Shown here: positions 43,961-57,739 of the stretch, piece after piece | Position numbering within the stretch: position 1 is the stretch's first letter | Layout: the number at the start of each line of letters is the position of its first letter | NCBI GenBank assembly: GCA_029204225.1 | Contig: CM055106.1 | Span: forward strand, 13,610,294-13,674,293 | Direction: 5' to 3' | DNA length: 64,000 nucleotides | Source of the DNA: Diphasiastrum complanatum | Taxonomy: Eukaryota; Streptophyta; Lycopodiopsida; Lycopodiales; Lycopodiaceae | The notes under the pieces: model-generated | Seen by the model: only the letters and a program-made list of their open reading frames with translations | The model's database searches: none | Told to the model about the DNA's origin: nothing | Made by a program: the position numbers and the translations under genes

Positions 43961-46900
43961 GAAAGAGATTTGGATCTAAGTTCATAATACCCGATTCTAG
44001 GACTCTTAAGTAATAGTTGGCAAAACAAACACAAAGGAAAAAAAAATCTTCTTCTCAATATTCTCAATAATGTCAATTTTGTCTTTGAATGAAAAAAAGT
44101 GCAATTCAACCATGACATTCCAAAACAAAAAACCAAACATAAGTTGTGAGCACAAGCAAAGGTGGAAAATAGTGAGTGTGTCTAAAAGCAAAAGGCTGAT
44201 CTTGGTTTCAAGTACATCAGTTTGAAAAAACTTTCAATGACAAGTTCATGCTTAAATATGATATCAAAGTGATATTATTTTTGAGCACAATAGGGCTTTT
44301 ATAAGTTGGAAGGGCTAAGGAGTGTTCTTGAAAGCAATATCGCATTGAAAAACTCAAAACGTTGGGTGGAAAAGAGCCCCATTGCATTCTATTTATAAAA
44401 TAAATTCATGTGTGAAGAGACAATGATGCAACACATGGTAAAATTCAGTCCATGTATCATATATACAAATAATGATGAGGACATGATACCTTTGCACATG
44501 CCTTGAAACATGTGTCAATTTTTCCTTGGTGCATATGGTGTAAGAGAATATTCTTAAACACATGTCAAATTATGTCACATGGCATTTCACACATGTGAAC
44601 TAGCATGTCATCATCATTGCACATATGGAGGACACATGGACCAATGGAATGGCAACACTTGTCACCTTGGCGCCTCTTCAGACATGAGAATTTTTTTTCT
44701 TAAAGCCAATTGATCTTGGGCTCATTCTTCTTTGTAATTTTTTTTTGTTTTCACTCATGATATCACTTTCAAGTGCAAACACAACTTCCAAATGTCTAAC
44801 AAAATCACCTAGTGCTTAGACTCAATACTAGGTAGGTATCGCTTTCAAGCAAAACAAAATTTAATTAATTTTTTTTCAAACCGGTATCACATTTATGATT
44901 TCAATTTAAAGTGCGCTTAATGTCCATCATTTTTTTTGGGTGCTTTCACACTCTAAAGTGATACTTGTCAATTTTTCTTGTTTCTTTACAATTTTTTTAA
45001 ACTTCTAGTACGATGGCTCATATCAAGTCTACTACCTAATAGAAACTAGTGCGCAGCCCTCAACTACTCATGTTCCTCCTTATATCGTTGACATGGCAAG
45101 AGGTAGATGTGAGATTAAGAAATAACAAAGATCCACAAAGTTGTTAATCCATTGATCTCTCTTTAGTAGCTCTATTAGAAATGTCACTTTATTGGAGTTC
45201 TAGTTCTCTCTAAAATTGACTAGCAAGTATCATAAAATGGAAAAACCTAACAAGTGAGAGATAAACAGATCAAAGCTCCTCTTGAGAAGTCAAGACCAAA
45301 ACCTTTTAAAACCCTTTATTCATAAATCAACAAGGAAAAACATAGCTGAAAAGTAGGAAGTACTAGAAAGCACCGTAAAGCAAATCATATTTCAAGACAT
45401 CTAGCTGGTACCTATTACCATCCCACCACACAAAACCACACAAGTTAGCACAGTGAGGAAAATAGGTGTCAATGTTGATGTCAGTTATCCATGCACAAAA
45501 TACGTTTAACTCAACTAATCAGCTTGCAATGTAAATAACATTTTGTAGTCCAATCTTCCCTTACTAAGAATTGCATATAGCGATAGGCCAAACCATGTCG
45601 CTACCATATCAGGACGAGTGTCGTACTGATCAGTTTGATGGTTTTGGTCTCTATCTTTAATTTATGAAAATGAAGTGTAATGCTTATGAAACATGAGCTG
45701 CATAATATAAAGCCAACTACAAACGTATAAGTAGCTTGGACCGGTACATGAAGTTCGAGGCAAATCCATGCCATACCAAATTTCGTACTTGTAAACAAGT
45801 AATGTACGGTTCTTGTGACTTCTTGAGCAAATCCATGTTATGCAAGAGTCCTCAAGCAGTCTTATCGTTATTTAACATTATGAACCATAATTGTGACTAA
45901 AACTGCAATCAAGCACAATACTCGTATTTATAAACAATAGCATTCATAATCGTTTATTTATGGAATAAATGAGGGTAATCGGTTATGTTTTTAGGAAAAA
46001 AATCAAAGTGATTCTACGTGCTGCAGTAATAAATGCTAGAGAAAGAGGTATATGATAAACAGACTTAAGCATCATCCCGCAAGTATTATGATTAACAAGC
46101 TCTTATGTTGTCGACGTATTTTCTTGGAAAAGAAATCCACCGAAATATGCGAGAAATACCCACCTGAATGGTAGACGCTAATGACTCTTGTGAACTAGCC
46201 ATTTTTGCTTTTGAATGCCTTTGAGAAACGTCTAAATCTGTGTCCAAGTTTATACATAGCATTACAATAATGCTCTTGTAACAATTCATTGAGACAAGTT
46301 TTCAATGGAATATGACTCTTCATAATATACATCTAAAATATTATCACCTTGTCTATTTTGAAGATTATTGCTCATAGTCTCTCAATGTCTTTGACCTATT
46401 CATTTAATAGTAGGGACAAATAATCTTGAATTCTTATCTTGTGAACCGTATTGAATATCGTACATCTTTGTATGCAAATGGTCGCTCATTGGACTTCTTG
46501 GCATGTGCATGTAGTGTCCACCCAAGTGGATATGTGTAATCACCATTGGCTTCATCAAATTGATGTAAAAACATTATTGTATTTGTTCAAAGCTAATGCG
46601 TGTTGGTAAGTGATTTTTGCAGTATCCTAACAAAAGGAGGTAATCGATACCTAAATTTTATACATACAACATTAAACTTTTACGATGCTTTTTTACTCCT
46701 ACAGTAATTTTCCAAATTTGACCAACAAAGAGGCAAATTCATATACACATAGTTGAAGCTCTACAAGTTTTGGCAATTACATCATCATGTATTCAATAGG
46801 ATTTATAGGTTTTCAGCAATAATTCTTGAAAGGACTATAGATTAATGTTAGGAGGACTCACATTTTTTTTAATAATATTATATATACATAACTTATTTCA

Positions 46901-49739
46901 AGACGTGTGATTCTAGCCATAGAAAAAAGATGGGTTAAGGCTTACAAAATTGTAATCGATAGTTACTAGATGCTAGATTTTGTTCGTACATAAGGTACGT
47001 CACCTTCACGACTATCAACTTATAAAGTACGTTGCCTTCACGACTATCAACTTATAGATAACAAAGAGGGGGACCACTATGGAAAATAACTAGATATTTA
47101 TTTTGAGGGAATGAAACTAGTCTTTATTTTTAATTGTACATTTTCACGTTGTAGAAACTAAAAAATGGATTTGATGCATACATCCTAGAGACTCTGAAAC
47201 ATTTTTTATAGCTAAAATAACAATGAAACTTTTATTGAAGAATGAGAAACATTTGAAAATAGTATATCTTTTGCTATTTGGAGTAAAATACTCCTTAGAA
47301 AGTTTCTAATGCACTTGCAATACAATGGTCCACATATAACTATTCCATAAATTATGATGCGTCTAGTGGGAATAATCCTCTTAAAAAGCTTGTATGCTAA
47401 GTAATTGGTAAGACATTAGTTATCCAACAAGGATGTGATCGAACTATTCATGTAAGAATATTATCCTTCAGTTTGATATGTAGGACCTTATGCAAGAATT
47501 TACTCTTCAATTTTGCAAGCTTATAATGCTTCTAAATTTAGTAGTTAGCTTGAAAATTTTCACAATATAATGAGATACCTTATAGTTTTAGTCTTTTGAT
47601 TTTTCTAAAGTGCACCCTCATTTGGATTTGTCATTATTGATATACTCAAAGTAGTGTACTCAATAATCTAGTCTTTCAAAAAATAGAAACAAAGTAATGA
47701 TTCAAGTTATCATAGATATATGTGGGTTACTAGGCATTACGATAAGTAAAACATATTGGCTTCAACTAGTAGCTTATTTACTAAGGGGGCTCTTTGACTT
47801 ATGTAGTCAATCTAACTTTTGTGAGCCTCTTGTGAAATACATGTCCATATCAATAAGAAATAGATAAATGGTAATAGGTCTCAAGCTAAGTTCATAATGT
47901 TCTAGTTTTAAGCTAGCAGGTTATCTATGATTATGGTGATGTATTTTGCCACAAAAGTATCCGAACAAAATAATTAATTTAATTCATAGCAAAAACATTT
48001 ATGTACAGCAATCCTCAAACCTTTGAACTCATTTTCCTCACACAAGTGCCTTACTCCACCTTACCACTACATTAAAAAAGATGAATGATGTCATGGAAAA
48101 GCTAGTGACTCAATGTTTGCATCGTCATCATAGAAACATGTCAAATATGTGTTTAATGACAATGAGTTTAGCTATAGCATTTTTGTATCTCCTTGTCAAC
48201 ATGCAAAGAAATACAAAAATTTATTGCCATGCATTGATAGGAGGGCAAGACATAGTACCTTCTTACAACCTCAAAATGATTGACATTATTTGTATATTTC
48301 AAATTCTTCCATTTGGAGTATGAGTCACTTCACTATCTTGTTTTCTTAAAAAATGATTCTTAAAACACAAAAGGAACTAGCTACTGCTAGATCTATATTT
48401 CTTCCTTGTACGCGCCTCACTGAGTGCTACGATTGGAAAACTATATACTCTGTATATATCTGTCTGTATCCTTCGTTGATTCTTTATATGATCAATCCAG
48501 GGATTCGATTAAATTAAAAGATCTAATAAAAAAAGATGCATTAGTCTTAAACAAACTGATTCCAGCTTTTGGTCATTGTCCTCTGTGAATTAGTCGCCTT
48601 CTACCCGTTGCACAGTGCCTTCACGCTACAGACCTTCGCGTTTTTGCTAAAGGACATTTTTCGCAACTTTAAGAGCAGTGTCACTTTTTCAAGGGCAGTG
48701 CCGCTTTTCTAAGGGCAAAGCTCCACTTGAAACACACAAGCCCCATCCAATCATGGAACACCCTTAAACTCGGGCCTATAACTAGTTTTATGGGACCACT
48801 TCAAGCATACAATCCAAGAGAAAACTTAAATGATCATCTCGATGCTAAGTGATTATATAATGGTTAGTGAAAAAAAACTCTTTATTATCCAAAATTAGTA
48901 TCTTTAGTATCCAAAAACAAATTCTTTAACATGTAAAAGCAGGTTTCTTAACTTTCAAAGACAACTTCTTAATATTAAAAAACAAGGTCTAGTAACATCT
49001 AAAGACATTATCCTTAGTACTTAAAGACTACTCTAAAGACCACCCTAGCTAAAAAGGAAATCCTATTCAAAAGTTGATATCTATAAGTATCAAATCATGA
49101 GAAAAATCTTGGTTTTAGACACAACCTTGAGGCAAGGAGAACATGGCCCCTAGGAGTTATCTAGATCATAAGTGTTAGGGAAATTTTTGATGGGGGAATG
49201 GTCCTGACAAAAGTCCCAAGAGAGTTTAAGGGACTCCCTGTCTAGTGGTGGTGTTGGGCACTTAGTGGGTCTCTCTACTAAAATGCTACTGGCTAAGCTT
49301 ACCAAGTGGGCCCTGCCACAGTACACTATACAAGTAGAGTAATAAGTGTGAGGGCACTGGCTTCCTACGTGTATAAGCCCAACCCAATGAGCACTTAAAT
49401 TAGTCTTGTAGAACTTGTAGAATTAGGAATAAGTGACTCTAAGGGGCTTAAAACTCTAAAATGACATTAGAGGCTCTCTAAGTCAAGTTGTTACTAAAAA
49501 AGCTAAAAGGGCCCAAATTAGCACTCGCATGAATCATGTGAGTGCCCTTGTGCTTTCTTATAACCACTAAATTCATTTTGTGTTAATTTAAATGGCTTGG
49601 ATTAGGATCCTTGCCATTGTAGTTCAGATACTGAACAGATACAATTATTTGGTGGACCAATTTAATACAATGCACTATATTTTAGGCTTGAAGCCTTAGA
49701 TAAGAGCTTGTTTATCTAAGGATATATATTATGAGACTT
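43961..49739. other. Long gene-free stretch
   Basis: Nearly 5.8 kb of AT-rich sequence without recognisable coding content on either strand. Small features: a tandem duplication near 46995-47055, weak reiterations of aagggcagtg (about 48660-48720) and of aaagacaa-like units (48890-49030), and one CACATGTG palindromic core at about 44588. Probably old, unrecognisable transposon debris. Confidence 0.6.
46995..47055. repeat. Tandem duplication, about 33-bp unit
   Basis: Two copies of a unit containing ccttcacgactatcaactta, preceded by gtacgt, separated by a few A/T bases, about 90% identical. Confidence 0.85.
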
Positions 49740-49816
49740 GGATAATGTCATTATCAGACATACGATCTCATGTTCATGCCATAGAACATGAACTGAACTA
49801 GGGTCAACGTGAAGCT

Positions 49817-51275
49817 GTGACAGAATACTTAACACCACTAGGATGCACTTTGGAGATATGCCAGTCGCTAAATATCCATAATATGATAATGCGGTTACAA
49901 AAGTTGAAGGATCAAGACAAAGCACCTATAGTTCAATTGGAAAAAATTGTCAATCCAGGAATGCGAAAAAATGATAGGCCAAGTGATTGTGGTGAATCAA
50001 TGTCATTAATGAATGAATTGGAAGTGAAAAGTGATGAAGAAGAACATTTATCAACACTAGAAAAGCCCGTTTAGCAAATAGGTTAGCCAACTTTATCAAC
50101 AGCTCTTGATTTTCCATTGAATTCACAAAATATGGCAATCAACATTTATGTAGTGCTACAAAGTGTACACAAGATTGACAACATAAATGTAATTCACAAT
50201 TTGAATCGAGCAAGAAAATTCCAATTGCAATACAATGTCAATGCAAGAAACCAAAAATCAGTTGGGGATAACAAAGATAATGTGGAGAATTATGAGGACA
50301 ATATTCTTGTTTTCAATTTTGATCTTCAATTGAGCAATATAAAGGCCAGTTTAGACAATGAAGTTGTCAATGAGGCAAATCACTCAAGCCTCTCCATCTT
50401 CCTTGACATCACAAGAACTGTTGCATCACGTTCAACCAAAAGACTTGTCTAAGACTTTTTGTGAAATGGAATTAATAGACAAGGATAAAACTGATCTATA
50501 TGAATGTTATTGAGTGCACAATGGAATATGATGAAACTTGTAACATACAAGCTGGAAATTGTGCTAGCTTTGATATGGGACAAACACTGGAAGATCCAAT
50601 TTTTGAAAGTTTTCAGTTTGTGATTCAACATTTTGGAGATAATAATAATTTTGGACATGATTGTGCACTTTATGAGAGATTTTTTGAAGAAACTTTGAGT
50701 GAAGGAAATGTTATTACTCTTTGCCGACATCTCATTCACTCTATCTTGCTGGAAATGAATATTCACTTCAAATATCATTTGTCATCTTCGAAGTTGATCA
50801 GTCCAATTTCATTGATCTCTATGTTGGGTTATGATCCTGATGATATTTCTTCCATATGAGATCTCAACAATTCAGACGCAAGGCTAATGATTATCATCAA
50901 AGCATTTGGATTGAATTACAAATTGGATATTCAACAACATGACAAAATCTTCAAGCCAGCATAGCTAGATGCAATGCTAAAATATGACCCTAAAGGAATC
51001 AGATAGATCAACCAATTTGTCATGATGTCGAAGAAGCAGATAAAAGAGGATATTGCGATTTCGTTGTCAAAAAGCAATATGGTGTTTCATCCATCTATTC
51101 TTCGGCCATCTTTTCTCCTCAACGGAAAATCAAGTCGCAAACTAAAGCTATCAGATGAGTTCTAATCAAACAACTTTGGATCTACAACTATGGAGCAAGT
51201 TGCTAGACATGACATCTTTTTCATGACTACTTAAATAGAGCATTCAAATTCATCAAATGAGCATCTTCATTTTTG
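49817..51275 (+). pseudogene. Unidentified decayed coding region upstream of an LTR
   Basis: Plus-strand frames at 49817-50074, 50117-50452 and 50500-50859 plus broken codons to about 51270 form a long, protein-like but stop-riddled stretch. The encoded residues are acidic, Asn/Asp-rich, with FESFQFVIQHFGDNNNFGHD and ARHDIFFMTT. I do not recognise a domain. Because a polypurine tract and LTR start follow at 51293-51303, it is probably the internal 3' part of an LTR retrotransposon. Confidence 0.45.
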
Positions 51276-51292
51276 AGGACAAAAATGTTTAA

Positions 51293-51302
51293 GTAGGGGG
51301 AG
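51293..51302 (+). promoter_or_regulatory. Polypurine tract before an LTR
   Basis: GTAGGGGGAG directly followed by TGTCATGTCTAG, the form of a plus-strand primer and LTR start. Confidence 0.6.
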
Positions 51303-52150
51303 TGTCATGTCTAGTACATCAATCCTCATCAATGCATTAGAATATCCAATGTAAAGCTTTGTAGGCCCAAAAGGAGCTAATAGCCTTAAGAACAAGGTGA
51401 TTCTCTATTTAGGCCCTCCAAAGCAGATTAATAAGGATAATAGGCCAATAAGGGCCCAATGTAGTTTAACACATAACAAGAGCTAACTATCCCTCAAGAT
51501 AGTTATGTTTAATTAAGTGAGAGCATTTTCTATAACTAGACAGGATACAACAACCTTTGAATATTTTGGCTCATTTACAAGTGAGAGCTTCTTGCTTCCT
51601 CCTCTTGAATGTGAGCTATGGGAATTTCCATTTATAGGTCTAATGTGCCTTATCTACATGAATCCATGCTCATTTTTTATTGTTTTGTACTCTTCTTTTC
51701 ATTTCTAATGTGATTCTATGGAGATCCTTACGTTTCTAGCTTTCTATGGATATGCTATCTTGGATGCTTTGCATTTCTCTTACTCTTAGCTTTACTTGCA
51801 TTGTAATTGCTATTAGCTTATATTTGGCACATGACTAACACAAATGGTGTAAAAGCTCCAAATTGTCAATTGCTCCAAAATCATGATCTCTCTTACAATG
51901 GAATGAATGTTTGATAGTACAAAGGAGATGCTTTTCATGGCTGGTTTTGAGTAGGTCCAGCATGATTTTAGGTACCTAATTAGCATTAGGTTTTTCTACT
52001 TTTGTCAAATTGACCTGACCATTAGGTCTACCAACTTTGGTAGTTAGACCAATCACCAACTTCCATGATTTGTGGAGTTTGCTTCTAAATTCTAGAAAAC
52101 TTGACCAAACATCCTATCTAACTCCTATGATTAGGTCCTAACTACCCTAG
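51303..52150 (+). mobile_element. LTR-like sequence (right end unresolved)
   Basis: Begins TGTCATGTCTAGTACATC after the polypurine tract, non-coding and AT-rich. The end is not clear; a copia RT remnant is readable from about 52200. A CACGTGTG palindromic core lies at 52162. Confidence 0.45.
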
Positions 52151-52199
52151 GCCTATTCTTACACGTGTGGATTACAATATGTCCACTAAATTATGTCTT

Positions 52200-52997
52200 T
52201 ATCAAGCTCAATAATTCTCATAGAATATTTGCAGTACTCAATCACTCATTGGTTCGAATACTCATATTGTATGTTGTTGTAGCAGATCTCGAAGTACATC
52301 AACATGATATACAAAAAACTTATCTGAATGGAGTAATCAAAGAAGGCATCTACATGATGCAGCCATAGGGATATGTTCTCAACGATAAAGAAAAACATGT
52401 ATGCAAACGTCATAAGACACTTTATGGCTTAAAACAATCAGCCAGAGCTTGGTTTCAGAGGATCAACACATTCTTCATCCAGCATAGCTACAACCCAAGC
52501 TCTGTCAGTTTGAATGTTTATTTCAAGTCAATGTAGCATTCATTTATCATTGTCACTTTCTATGTTGATGACACATTACTTTTCAATGATAGTGTCAATT
52601 TGATAAAAGATACTAAACATATGTTGTTCTCAAAATTTGGCATGACAGATCTGGGTGAATCTCACTAATATCTAGAAATTCAAATCCATAAAGACAAAGA
52701 GAGAAAGTTGATCTATATTACTCAGTAAAGGTATCTTCATAACATACTCATCAAATACAATTTGGTGAATTGCAAGGAAGCTCACTCACCAATGGAAGCA
52801 TGCCTGCGATTGTCAAAAGACCAATGTCCTTAGACAAAGCAGAAAAAAAAGTGAATGAGAGAAAATCCCTACTAGTTGATACTTGGATCTCTCATGTATG
52901 CAATGGTCTATACCAGAGACCTGATATCTATTTTGCAGTCAACTCACTAAGCCAATCTTGGCATGATCCATTAGAAGGCTCTCATCAGAGTCGTGAG

Positions 52998-53000
<3 letters not shown>
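52200..53000 (+). pseudogene. Copia RT/RNase H remnant
   Basis: Broken pieces in order: LEVHQHDIQKTYLNGVIKEG and IYMMQP (52290-52368), KTLYGLKQSARAWFQRINTF (about 52410-52475), VTFYVDDTLLF (about 52550-52587), MLFSKFGMTDLGESH (52620s), ILIKYNLVNCKEAHSPMEA, and NGLYQRPDIYFAVNSLSQSW (about 52903-52962). Several stops. It terminates at a (CA)15 microsatellite (53001-53030). The lineage differs from A, B and D. Confidence 0.8.

Positions 53001-53030
<30 letters not shown>
53001..53030. repeat. (CA)15 microsatellite
   Basis: Thirty bases of perfect CA repeat at the point where copia RNase H homology stops. Confidence 0.95.
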
Positions 53031-53032
<2 letters not shown>

Positions 53033-55571
53033 AAGCTCCTAGTTGTGGCTTCTTGACAACTCTGAGTACTATGTGCTCTCCTCTCTATGACACTCTATGG
53101 CCTCTTGTAGGCCAGTATGCCATGTTGCAGTGTTGTAGCAATCTATAACTCAATGCAAGATCCATTCTCTTGCATGTTGAGATCCTAATTTGTCAAAAAT
53201 CAACTTTGTTGCACATTTTTGGGAGTTGTGATCTAACCAAAACTAAACTTCACCATAACTACTTCGGCTATCTAGTGAAATCTCCCAGATCTTGTCTATA
53301 ACAAATGCTTGATTAATTCGTGCAAATCATATTCATTACGACCAATCTTTTTTTGGTTGTCTCATAGCCTGTGTGTTATGGAATTCTCTACAATCTCATA
53401 TTCTTTTAGCTAAACCAAATAATTTGTTGCTACCAATTGTCTCAAATCTCACTATGCCACTTTCTAGGAGCTATATGTTCTCTAGTGACATGTCTTTAAT
53501 ACCAAGTTTAGAATCTACAACTGTAGCATCACCCATGATCTAGTGGAAATGAGACAAAGAGATAGAAGGAGTACTTTAGACAAGCTCACTTTTTTGGTCT
53601 TAGGAGAGTACTTTAGGCAAACACGCTTTTCTCAAAAATTGAATGCACAATATGCAAGTAGACCTTTAGCCTAAGTCATTTGAGCTATTAAGACTACAAG
53701 AACTGTATCATGCAGAATTAGTATTTAAAAAACTGCATAGATCACTAGTCGCTTATCATGCATCTTTGATCTTATATCATATATTATTTATCATAAATAA
53801 TTTTAAAAATCTTCATCATCATTTTTTGTGTATTTAAACTCATTTTTTTTGAGGAGAAAGACATTATCTTTAACTTATTCAATATTCAAAAGTAAATTGC
53901 CATTTCTCATTGGCTTTAAACATGTGATCACTACAACAATCACATTCCCAAATGATGATTACCTACAACAAGGAACATAGATCCTATATGGAGGTGTATA
54001 GATAATGGTATGTCTTTATAAATCTCATGATTTATTGTTGATAGAATTGTGCATTTTGAGCCATTCATAACCCTACAAATGTTTTTTGGTATATATGATT
54101 TGGTTCTCTTTGTTTTCCATTAAGAGTAAGATATACAAAATAAAATGGCATGCCTCATGGATATCATATGGAGGGATGTGATTCTAAAGGTATGTGACTT
54201 CTTGAGAGTTATATGTGATTCATTGTGTACAAAAATTTGATTCAATACATACAAAAGCTTTTGAATAAAAAACTCAAATATTTTTAAGTTATAACATGAT
54301 ATGTGTAACTCAATTTGACCCATGTAGTGTTATGAAAAGAAGATAATCTTTTTCTCTTCTTTTTCATTGATGACTTTGCTCTCACTGATAGGCATGCTAT
54401 TTTAAGTCAAATGCAACATTTCTACATTCAAAATGATGTACTCATTTGTTTCATTTTTCATATTAATTCTCAAGGTGTCATTTCATGGAAAGGATGACTT
54501 TACAAAATTGAAAAGTAAAAAAGGACTTTCAATATTTGATTGTATATATTGAAACAATCTTTGGATAAATTGTACATGTATTAAGTAAGATACTTGACAT
54601 TTTGTTTTTTGTATTTTATATTTATGCTTTTGATTTTTCTATCATTTAAATTTTCTACCATTTAAGAGGCTAATCTGTGATCCTCATTATGACTCTTATC
54701 AAACAAATCCTTGATGGTTGACTAAGTTGGAGCCTTTTCTCTCTCCTAAAAAAGGAGCATATTCTTTCTGTAACTAAATTTAGTAATGAATTTTAGCAAG
54801 TTTTCCTTGATTCTTACTCAAATGATTGAAGTAAACTATTCACTAGAGGAGACCAGAAGTTATAACCAAGTAACATAAACAAAAATATTTGTCAAACAAG
54901 GCCTTGGGTCAACTATCAAAGGAAATAAGTTGAGGGCCAACAACATGCCCATTGCCAAGGTTTGCAATGCGGCAATCACTTTGTGATGTCATCTCCAATA
55001 GTGTTTCTTTCACTTGCTCAGCTTGCATCAACTCCTTGTCCCTAATCTGCACACAAAACTAATTCTCATCCTATCTCATGTCATGATATACATTAAAAAC
55101 AATTTACAGGAGAGAGGTTAATATATATCATAAACAAAACATATCATGCTAGCTACGTTAATATTTGCTAAGCTAAGCTACCGACTCTTTCATTTTATGG
55201 TCGATAAAAACTTCCCTTACCAATAATCAAATTACAATGAATGCTTGCATATTCTCAAAATCACTATCAGCACAATGGCTACAAAAAGAGATCAATGTAT
55301 TCCTCAATGGGACTAAGGTATGAGATATTTTTTGAATCTACATTTATAGCACCCCATGGGGTGGGAGGCCTTGATCATAGAGCTCTTTTTTCCAAGAGGA
55401 ATCTTCTCAAGGCTTCAAGTCTTGATCCCCCATGTAATACCATGGTGAGCTTTTTATTTCTATGGGCTACCACATAACATGTGGATCTTCTATCATTATA
55501 GTTAGGGGGGGAAATTTCAAGGCCATTGAACATTTTCCTTCATAGATATTGTGAGTATAAGCCAAATCAAA
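53031..55571. other. Gene-free stretch
   Basis: No recognised gene. Two loosely similar blocks with tatggagg...ggtatgt...ctt (about 53990 and 54170) may be an old duplication. CACTACAACAA at about 53933 could be a CACTA-type terminus, but no partner was found. Confidence 0.45.
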
Positions 55572-55660
55572 AGCCTATGAGTCTTCTATAGAGTGTGATG
55601 TCATCAAAAGATCTTTCGTCCTCTCTTATAGTATCTCTTACATTTTGCTGATCGACTTTC
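55572..55660 (-). pseudogene. Copia RT-RNase H junction scrap
   Basis: The minus strand reads VDQQNVRDTIREDERSF followed by DDITLYRRLI, matching the region between RT and RNase H of the A-like lineage (ASFEDITLYRRLIG in A). About 30 codons survive. The sequence on both sides is unrelated. Confidence 0.75.
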
Positions 55661-56024
55661 ATATTGGTTTTGGTCAAGGTTGACCAAGCACGTGAAACCG
55701 ATATCAAAATTGACCAAAATGTTTTGACTGCTCATAACTTTGATTGACAATTTTTTTTTAATCATAGCTCAAAACTAGGCCATCTAGGGTGTTTTTGGAA
55801 AGTTGTTGTCCAGGGAGCTTATTAGTACATTGTTGAATATGACAAAAGCATGTATTGATTTCTAATGAACCATTATAGACTTCTTTTAGTGTCTATTTGA
55901 TGCCATCTAAAGCATATATGTGATTTTTTAGAATTTTAGTTGGAAAAAGTGCATTCTCTTACTAGATTTTTCTACAATTATTACTACTCACCTATGTGGC
56001 TAGGATTAGTGCTAATATGATACT
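55661..56024. other. Gene-free stretch, possible insertion
   Basis: No coding signal. Contains a cataacttt-...-atcatagctcaaaa phrase also seen in modified form within the MITE-like element at 24339-24715, so part may be a diverged relative. Not enough for a call. Confidence 0.3.
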
Positions 56025-56233
56025 TGTTAAAATTCACAAGCTAGTTTGGAACCCATTCTTAATCGCATTGTTAAAAATGCAACAAATACACTCTAATAAA
56101 CCTTTGAAATGATGGAGGAAGCACCTTGAATGGATCCAAGTGAGATCCTATAGCTGAACACCAACCAATTTAGTGTTTCCTAGCTTCACCTCGGCTTGAA
56201 CTTCACTATGCATAGCTCATAGTCCAAGATAAG
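56025..56233. mobile_element. Family C LTR fragments in inverted order
   Basis: 56025-56068 matches the start of the family C LTR in plus orientation (TGTTAAAATTCACAAGCTAG), then from 56069 the sequence matches the family C LTR end in minus orientation (tccaagtgagatcctatagc block, and gcttcacctcggcttgaact), to about 56230. Only fragments of each are present. Confidence 0.65.
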
Positions 56234-57255
56234 TGTGATACCCGAAATTGGAGCGCCTTTTGTAATATTGAGTGTGAATTTTTGTACAAGATGCACAAGA
56301 AAAACCATCATCAAAGGGACCTGACGAAGTTGAGGGTGAGGATATGTGATGGCCTATTTTAGTCACATGATAGTTTTTTGGTTTTTATTCTTGTAAAATT
56401 TGAGTTTTAGACAGCTGACTTTCTATAGTTTTGTAGTATTTCAGCATTTTAGAGTTTAAGTATAGAATCGATCCAGATTGAATTTTCACTATCGACCCAT
56501 GGTCAAAAAATAAAAAAGAATTCAAAAGCTAAACAATTATGACAGTTAAATTCACGAGAATATAAAGAGCCCATGTAGTTTACGATTTTTGATAAGAATA
56601 GTTTGATAGGCAAATACTTGTGTGCCCATATTTTGGAGTGAACTGTTCATGATTACTCTATGAATGAATGTATGTATTTGTTGTTGACTATTTTTCTAGA
56701 GATTGCATTGTTTCTAAACTTTGTACCATTCCAATTAATGATGAATATTATATAAAGTCAGATTGATAATACTTGAGACTGTTCGGGTCCAAATCAGGCT
56801 GAAGCATACAGATGATTTAATTACACTAGTATCAAGATGAATTCTGTCAGATTGTGAGAGGTAGAATGAGACATAATGTCTGATTTTTTGAGTCATTCGC
56901 AAGTATTGCTTAGCTATTGAGTCATAGTTACAGATTCCATATTGAGAAACCTCTAATTAATCATACCGTATGTGTAGTTGATTTTATAATCACTCAATCC
57001 AGCATTGATCATACATAGTTGATGTATGAGAGAGAATCAGTACTAGAGAATTATCAGAAAAGGGTAAAATCATTATTTGAAATGTAAAGGCTGTACTGAC
57101 CACCTTTATCAAATATATTTTGATAACCAGTTTATCTATCTTTTATGAAGGATGGTAACTTTCATGATTTTAATATCTCTAAATCTCTCTATTTGATGAA
57201 CGACATCTAATATACCGCATTAAATATCTAAAGTCTAATTTAGTGAGTTACAACA
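56234..57255 (+). mobile_element. LTR-like sequence beginning TGTGATACCC
   Basis: TGTGATACCCGAAATTGGAG is a start commonly seen in plant gypsy LTRs; it abuts the truncated family C LTR, as if inserted there. A possible end ...TTACAACA at 57255 is followed by repeat-rich sequence, but no PBS is recognised. Tentative. Confidence 0.4.
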
Positions 57256-57279
57256 ATCCATTTTCAACCACCATCTTGC

Positions 57280-57640
57280 AATCCATCTACATCCGCCATC
57301 CTACAATCCATCTGCATCCGCCAGTATCCATCTCCTATTTGCATCCGATGAGTTATTAGGTCTAGAGCCGCCAAGTGCATCCATCCCATATGCATCTGCC
57401 AAGTCCCCTTTGTTTGCATCCGACATTCCATTGGTGACAACATCCGATCACCAATTGCATCCACCAACATTTGCATCCGACAAAAAATTGTGTTCGACAT
57501 ATTGCATCCGCTCCAATTCATTTTTTCTTTTCGATTCTATTCATTTTTTGATTTTGTTCATTTTTTTTTATACAGCCCATTTTTTTTGATACAATTCACT
57601 TTTTTTGATCCAGTTTACATTTTCGATCCATTTGCATCCA
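57280..57640. repeat. Interspersed GCATCCG repeats and T-rich repeats
   Basis: From 57280 to about 57520 the heptamer gcatccg or close variants (gcatcca, acatccg, gcatctg) recurs about a dozen times at irregular 15-30 bp spacing. From 57515 to 57620 a ttcattttttttgat-type unit recurs about five times. Both lie between an LTR-like sequence and a decayed coding region. Confidence 0.75.
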
Positions 57641-57739
57641 CATTTCATCTGATGACCATTTGCATCTGCCACTATAGCCGCCATATTCCATCCGACACCA
57701 CTATAGAGAGACATGAAAAAAAAATTCAAATTTCAAAAA

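Noticed and set aside
53931-53945. CACTACAACAA as a CACTA-transposon terminus
   Set aside because: No matching inverted terminus or 3-bp duplication was found, and the motif is short enough to be chance.
57264-57521. Minus-strand open frame with repeated CRMQ-type residues
   Set aside because: It is simply the reverse reading of the GCATCCG repeats.
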